Below, one piece after another: positions 60,675 to 64,000 of a stretch of DNA of 64,000 nucleotides. This DNA comes from UBA11872 sp034422315 (GTDB lineage Bacteria; Chloroflexota; UBA11872): NCBI GenBank assembly GCA_034422315.1, contig DAOUJT010000006.1, forward strand, positions 35,011 to 99,010, read 5' to 3'. A program made the position numbers and the translations under genes. The stretch's first letter is position 1. Every line of letters starts with the position of its first letter. The notes under the pieces were generated by a model, which worked only from the letters and a program-made list of their open reading frames with translations, did no database searches and had not been told where the DNA came from.

Positions 60675-61567
60675 GCCGGGACTCGGCCGTTGGTTTGGGC
60701 GTAGGCCTCGCAGACGTCGGCCAGGCGGTGGAGGACCTGGGCGGTGCGGTCGTAGTGGAAGGTGTCCACGGTGGGTTCGCAGCGGGCGGTGACGCCGTCC
60801 ACGGCGCCGGCTCGCACGATGGTCCGCATCCAGCGTCGGTCATCAGCCTCGGACGGCATCAGCGGGCGGCCGGCCAGCATTTCCAGCATGGCGGTGAAGC
60901 CGTAGGCGCCCCAGTTGCTGACGGAGGCCAGCAGGACGTGCCGGGCGCGGGTGACGCAGGGGGCGGGCGAGATGCGGCGCCGGCGCATGAAGCTAGCCAG
61001 GCTGCCCAGGCCAAGTTCGTTGCCGCCATCGCCCACGCCGATGCTGATGGGCACGCGCAGGAGGCCGTCCATGGGAACGGGCGAGGGGTCGAGGGTCTCG
61101 CCGCGCATGTTGGCCAGACGGCCGTCCGCGGTAAGCCCCGGCCGCTCGATGGCAATGGCGGCGTGGGGGCGAACCCGATCCAGCAAGCGGCCGGTGGCTG
61201 TCTCGGCCTGGGGGAGGCCGACGGCGTCGATTTCCTCGATCTCTCCAAGATCGCGGCCGAGGGCTTCAATGACGGGGCGGGTCATGGGATCGACCACGGT
61301 CACGACATGCCAACTCAGCTCCCGCAGGGCTCGGGCCACGGCGGCGGCGCCTGGAGGTCCGTCGGTCTCGGCGATGCCTTTGATGGGGAAGCCGGTAATC
61401 AGCAGGACGACGCCTGGGCGGCGGTCCAGCATCTCAGTCGCCGCACGGGCATAGGCGTCGGCGGGCACGCGGGCGAGCGCGGGCCGGACGCCGCGGTAGT
61501 CGTACGGAAACACGGCGTTGGCCACGTCAACCGCGGCGGTTTGCACAGGATCAGGCGAAGGCCACAT
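60671..61567 (-). CDS. DUF4392 protein (D-glutamate cyclase-like catalytic domain)
   Basis: A 298-residue protein: GVVLLITGFPIKGIAETDGP near residue 52, PGAAAVARALRELSWHVV, IAIERPGLTADGRLANMRGE and SIGVGDGGNELGLG. These match the C-terminal DUF4392 domain of DGLUCY, which interconverts D-glutamate and 5-oxo-D-proline. It is the first gene of the pair; the stop overlaps the DUF1445 start (ATGA). The spacer 61568-61865 to the right is about 300 bp, divergent, with no gene or clear promoter seen. Confidence 0.85.
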   Translation of the reverse strand: MWPSPDPVQTAAVDVANAVFPYDYRGVRPALARVPADAYARAATEMLDRRPGVVLLITGFPIKGIAETDGPPGAAAVARALRELSWHVVTVVDPMTRPVIEALGRDLGEIEEIDAVGLPQAETATGRLLDRVRPHAAIAIERPGLTADGRLANMRGETLDPSPVPMDGLLRVPISIGVGDGGNELGLGSLASFMRRRRISPAPCVTRARHVLLASVSNWGAYGFTAMLEMLAGRPLMPSEADDRRWMRTIVRAGAVDGVTARCEPTVDTFHYDRTAQVLHRLADVCEAYAQTNGRVPA

Positions 61568-61865
61568 GGGCCGCCCAGCCCAACAAGGCTCGGAAAAGGG
61601 AGCGCCATCATACGGGTGGCAGAGCCACTCTTGCTGGGGGTGGGTGGCACAGGCACCGTTGCTGGCGGTCTCTGGCCTGGAACCAAGTTTCGGGTGTGCC
61701 GGGTCTACGTGGGCGCGCTTGACGTGCGGGCGTCGCCACAGATGTGTTCACCATGTCTCCGAACGCGCATCCACGATGTCTCCGGCCTGGACAACGGTGG
61801 CGGATCCAACCGGCGCGCCGTGGTGATGGGATGATGGCGAACCGCTATCCACGAGGCGAACTGTG

Positions 61866-62336
61866 ATGTTCTACGAGCCGTACCCGCCGTCGGAGGTGGC
61901 TGACGGGGTTTGGGTTGGGGGCAGGCCCACCCCGGCGTCGCTGGGCGCGCTACAGGCGGCGGGGGTGACGCACGTGCTGAACGTGAGCACGGACCCACAT
62001 GGCGCCCAGGTGCGGCGGGACTTCAGGGCGACATGGGTTCCGGTAGTGGACGACCTGGAGCCGAAGCCGGCGTCTTGGTTCCGTCGCGGGCTCTCGTTCG
62101 CGCGACGGGCGCTCGGCGACCCGGATGCGCAGCTCTACGTGCACTGCCGCGAGGGCGTGCACCGCGGGCCGCTGATGACCTACGTGATCCTGCGCGCGCT
62201 GCGCGGCCTCTCACCAACGGAGGCCAGGCGAGCCATCACCGGCAAGCGTCCGGTAGCTGGCTTTCCCCAGGTGTACCTGGACTCCGCCGAGGCGTTTCTC
62301 CGGGAGGAGTCCGAGCAGGACCAGTCGGCGAACTAG
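61866..62336 (+). CDS. Dual-specificity-type protein phosphatase
   Basis: A 156-residue cysteine phosphatase. The P-loop is YVHCREGVHRGP (HCxxGxxR), preceded by VADGVWVGGRPTP and VTHVLNVSTDPHG as in dual-specificity phosphatases, and followed by TEARRAITGKRP. The general-acid Asp is probably in VPVVDDLEP. GTG 61863 and ATG 61866 are adjacent starts; GAGG lies a few bases upstream. The target is unknown. Confidence 0.85.
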   Translation: MFYEPYPPSEVADGVWVGGRPTPASLGALQAAGVTHVLNVSTDPHGAQVRRDFRATWVPVVDDLEPKPASWFRRGLSFARRALGDPDAQLYVHCREGVHRGPLMTYVILRALRGLSPTEARRAITGKRPVAGFPQVYLDSAEAFLREESEQDQSAN

Positions 62337-62369
62337 CGCCCGCCGCGCAAGGCTAGTGGCCGCCCTGCG

Positions 62370-62555
62370 TCAGGACGACGGGGTGGGGGTGGCCTCGTAC
62401 AGCGAGCCGGGGGCCTGCTGGTAGTTGACACCCTGACCGCGGCCGCTGCCGCTGGGCTTGAACTCGAACTCGCCGCCGCAGCCGGCAAACAGCGTGGCCG
62501 CGACGGCACTGGCGACCAGGAGCATGGCGGCGGTACGCCACTTACGGATCGACAC
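62370..62555 (-). CDS. Small predicted lipoprotein (61 aa)
   Basis: GTG 62555 follows an AGAGGG ribosome site. The peptide starts (M)SIRKWRTAAMLLVASAVAA, a signal sequence ending in a lipobox-like TLFAGC, then a short mature part rich in Gly, Ser and Pro (GSGRGQGVNYQQAPG ... EATPTPSS). It is probably an exported, lipid-anchored peptide of about 36 residues. The frame is open further to 63314, but that part is antisense to the next gene. No function known. Confidence 0.62.
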   Translation of the reverse strand: MSIRKWRTAAMLLVASAVAATLFAGCGGEFEFKPSGSGRGQGVNYQQAPGSLYEATPTPSS

Positions 62556-62702
62556 AGGTAAGCCCTCTCTCTCCATGCCCCGAAGCGAGGACGGATCTGT
62601 CAGCGTCAGGGGCACATTGTAAGGCGAATTCATGAGGGCAAAGGGGCGCGGGTTCGGCGCGCGCCCTAGACTCGGCGCATCCGCGGGACAGAGAAGCCAG
62701 CC

Positions 62703-64000
62703 ATGTACGACCCGCACCTGCATCTGTTTGTGGACGACCTCGAGGTGGATGCCTCGCGGAACGTGACGCCGACGATCGGGCGCCCGGAACGGCGCTCGCA
62801 CGATCCGATCATGACGGCCGACCGGCCCTGGGAAGGCCGCGGCGTGGGGATGGATCTGTCCATCCTGAAGGATGAGACCACGGGCGGCTTTCGCATGTGG
62901 TACCGGAGCTTCGATTACGACAGCCCGACAGGCGACCAGGTGCTCCTGAACTATGCCGAGTCGGACGACGGCATCAACTGGAACAAGCCCGATCTGGGTC
63001 AGATCGAATTTGGCGGCAACACCAACAACAATATTTTCCACCGGCCCTCGCTTATTCCGGGCTGCCGGGCGATGGAGTCGCACGGGCTGATCGTGGACGA
63101 CGTGGGCGGGCCGGAACGGCGCTACAAGATTCCGGTGTATCACTCGTTTCATGGCGACCAGGGCAACGGGTTGTACGCGCTGTTCAGTCCGGACGGGACT
63201 AGCTGGACCCAGCACCCGGAGCCGATCTACGCGCAGGCCGGCGACCGGCATTCGGCGATCAAGGACCCGGTCAGCGGGGCCTACTGGCTGTTCCTGCGGC
63301 CGCCGCGTTACCACTCCCGCATGGGCAACGGCGCGCCGCCGGGATCAGGGGCGCTGCCGTACAAACGGGTCGTCGCCAGGGCGACCAGCCAGGACTTTGC
63401 GAACTGGTCGGACTACACGATCGTGCTGCGGAATGACGCGTTCGACACGCGCGGGACAGAGTTCTACAACATCGCGCCGATCGTCTACGGCAACCGCTAC
63501 CTGGCCTTCGTGAACCTGTACGACACGGACGTGGAACGCATGTGGGTGACGCTGGCCAGCAGCCTGGACGGGCTGCACTGGCAGCGGCCGTTCCGGCGGG
63601 AGCGGTTCGTGGATCTGGGCGCCGAGGGCGGCTGGGACGACTCGTGGGTCAACATGTCGGACAGCCCGCCGGTGCGCGAAGGCGACCGCATGCGGTTCTG
63701 GTTCCACGGCCGCGAAGAGGCGCACGCGGTGAACTACCGAACGGGCGGCATCGGAACGTTTGTGCTGGGCCTGGACCGCTTTGCCGGGCTGTCGGCCGGA
63801 CGCGAATCGGGCTGGATCGTCACGGACCGCGTGGAGGCGGGCGGCAGCCGCTTGTTCCTCAACGCCAACGTGCGTAACGGCTGGGCCAAAGTCGAGGTCC
63901 GCACCAGCAACGGCACGCCCATCCCCGGCCTGACGCTGGACGAGTGCGACGAGATCCGCGGCGACTCGGTGGAGCATGCGGTGACCTGGAACGGCTCGCC
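62703..64000 (+). CDS. Glycosidase-like five-bladed beta-propeller protein (3' part outside window)
   Basis: The frame from ATG 62703 is open to the right edge (432 codons). It starts MYDPHLHLFVDDLEVDASRN and shows repeated propeller motifs: GGFRMWYRSFDYD, YAESDDGINWNKPD, ALFSPDGTSWTQHPEP, YWLFLRPPRYHSRMG, RATSQDFANWSDYT, LASSLDGLHWQRPF, MRFWFHGREEAHAV. Paired 'S-x-DG-x-x-W' strands are typical of GH32/GH43/GH130-like folds. There is no signal peptide, so it is predicted cytoplasmic. The last 50 residues begin a beta-sandwich (VEVRTSNGTPIPG). Similar proteins occur in environmental carbohydrate degraders; the substrate is unknown. Confidence 0.72.
   Translation, partial: MYDPHLHLFVDDLEVDASRNVTPTIGRPERRSHDPIMTADRPWEGRGVGMDLSILKDETTGGFRMWYRSFDYDSPTGDQVLLNYAESDDGINWNKPDLGQIEFGGNTNNNIFHRPSLIPGCRAMESHGLIVDDVGGPERRYKIPVYHSFHGDQGNGLYALFSPDGTSWTQHPEPIYAQAGDRHSAIKDPVSGAYWLFLRPPRYHSRMGNGAPPGSGALPYKRVVARATSQDFANWSDYTIVLRNDAFDTRGTEFYNIAPIVYGNRYLAFVNLYDTDVERMWVTLASSLDGLHWQRPFRRERFVDLGAEGGWDDSWVNMSDSPPVREGDRMRFWFHGREEAHAVNYRTGGIGTFVLGLDRFAGLSAGRESGWIVTDRVEAGGSRLFLNANVRNGWAKVEVRTSNGTPIPGLTLDECDEIRGDSVEHAVTWNGS

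Noticed and set aside
62577..63314. Long minus-strand extension of the small lipoprotein frame
   Set aside because: It is antisense to the glycosidase-like gene, whose motifs are clear; the signal peptide and ribosome site place the true start at 62555.

Overview
The window is a GC-rich (roughly 65%) bacterial chromosome segment, densely coded, with frequent 4-bp ATGA/GTGA gene overlaps and many GTG/TTG starts. The best taxonomic clue is a 1421-residue membrane protein (25092-29357) that joins a GT39-like mannosyltransferase half to a DUF2298 half carrying an NYYYLGH segment; DUF2298 (the 'Chlor_Arch_YYY' family) is known from Chloroflexota and archaea. With bacterial housekeeping genes, hopanoid genes and one-piece GAPDH/PGK/TPI enzymes, I infer an uncultured, probably environmental Chloroflexota. 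No tRNA, rRNA, CRISPR array or insertion sequence was seen.

Layout. 1-3351: a RecQ-type helicase fused to a zinc finger and a DUF559-like nuclease, cut by the left edge. 3555-5832: HAD phosphatase and YvcK/CofD-family protein. 5866-8788: dxs plus a polyprenyl diphosphate synthase (isoprenoid precursors). 9667-19318: a hopanoid locus (hpnH, then hpnC-hpnD-hpnE-shc), split by an accessory block with a MazF-type toxin-antitoxin pair, a restriction-modification pair and an XRE regulator (10745-14306). 19672-21982: gap and pgk with a perfect parS site between them. 21985-30163: a leftward run birA, DUF2298 protein, small coiled-coil protein, YkgJ-like protein, selB. 30387-35222: small conserved protein, ImmA-like peptidase, FAD oxidase, ammonium transporter, FabI-like reductase. 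35307-37524: Gfo/Idh/MocA protein, nadD, rsfS and a tiny membrane protein. 37570-41144: mutS2, DUF4389 and LON-domain proteins. 41282-47780: an ABC-2 exporter, a selenoprotein redoxin, and a marR plus heterodimeric ABC exporter operon. 47823-53684: glycosyltransferase, PHP hydrolase, tpiA, MFS transporter, zinc-ribbon protein, nucleotidyltransferase and ftsY. 53815-57411: Fe-S assembly genes with a SufR-like regulator, then a sigma-70 factor. 57436-64000: nadA, a candidate structured RNA, an SH3b protein, a two-gene D-glutamate-cyclase-like pair, a phosphatase, a lipoprotein and a glycosidase-like beta-propeller protein cut by the right edge.

How the parts connect. The most striking result is at 43058-43546: a redoxin gene whose reading frame is interrupted by one in-frame TGA exactly at the first cysteine position of the W-C-P-x-C active site, followed by hairpins suited to a bacterial SECIS. 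SelB, which decodes such UGA codons as selenocysteine, is encoded in the same window. The isoprenoid genes plausibly supply farnesyl diphosphate to HpnC/HpnD/HpnE, squalene goes to the cyclase, and HpnH begins side-chain extension. NadA and NadD are both present but unlinked. The SufR/NifS/HesB-like operon would serve the Fe-S enzymes here (HpnH, NadA).
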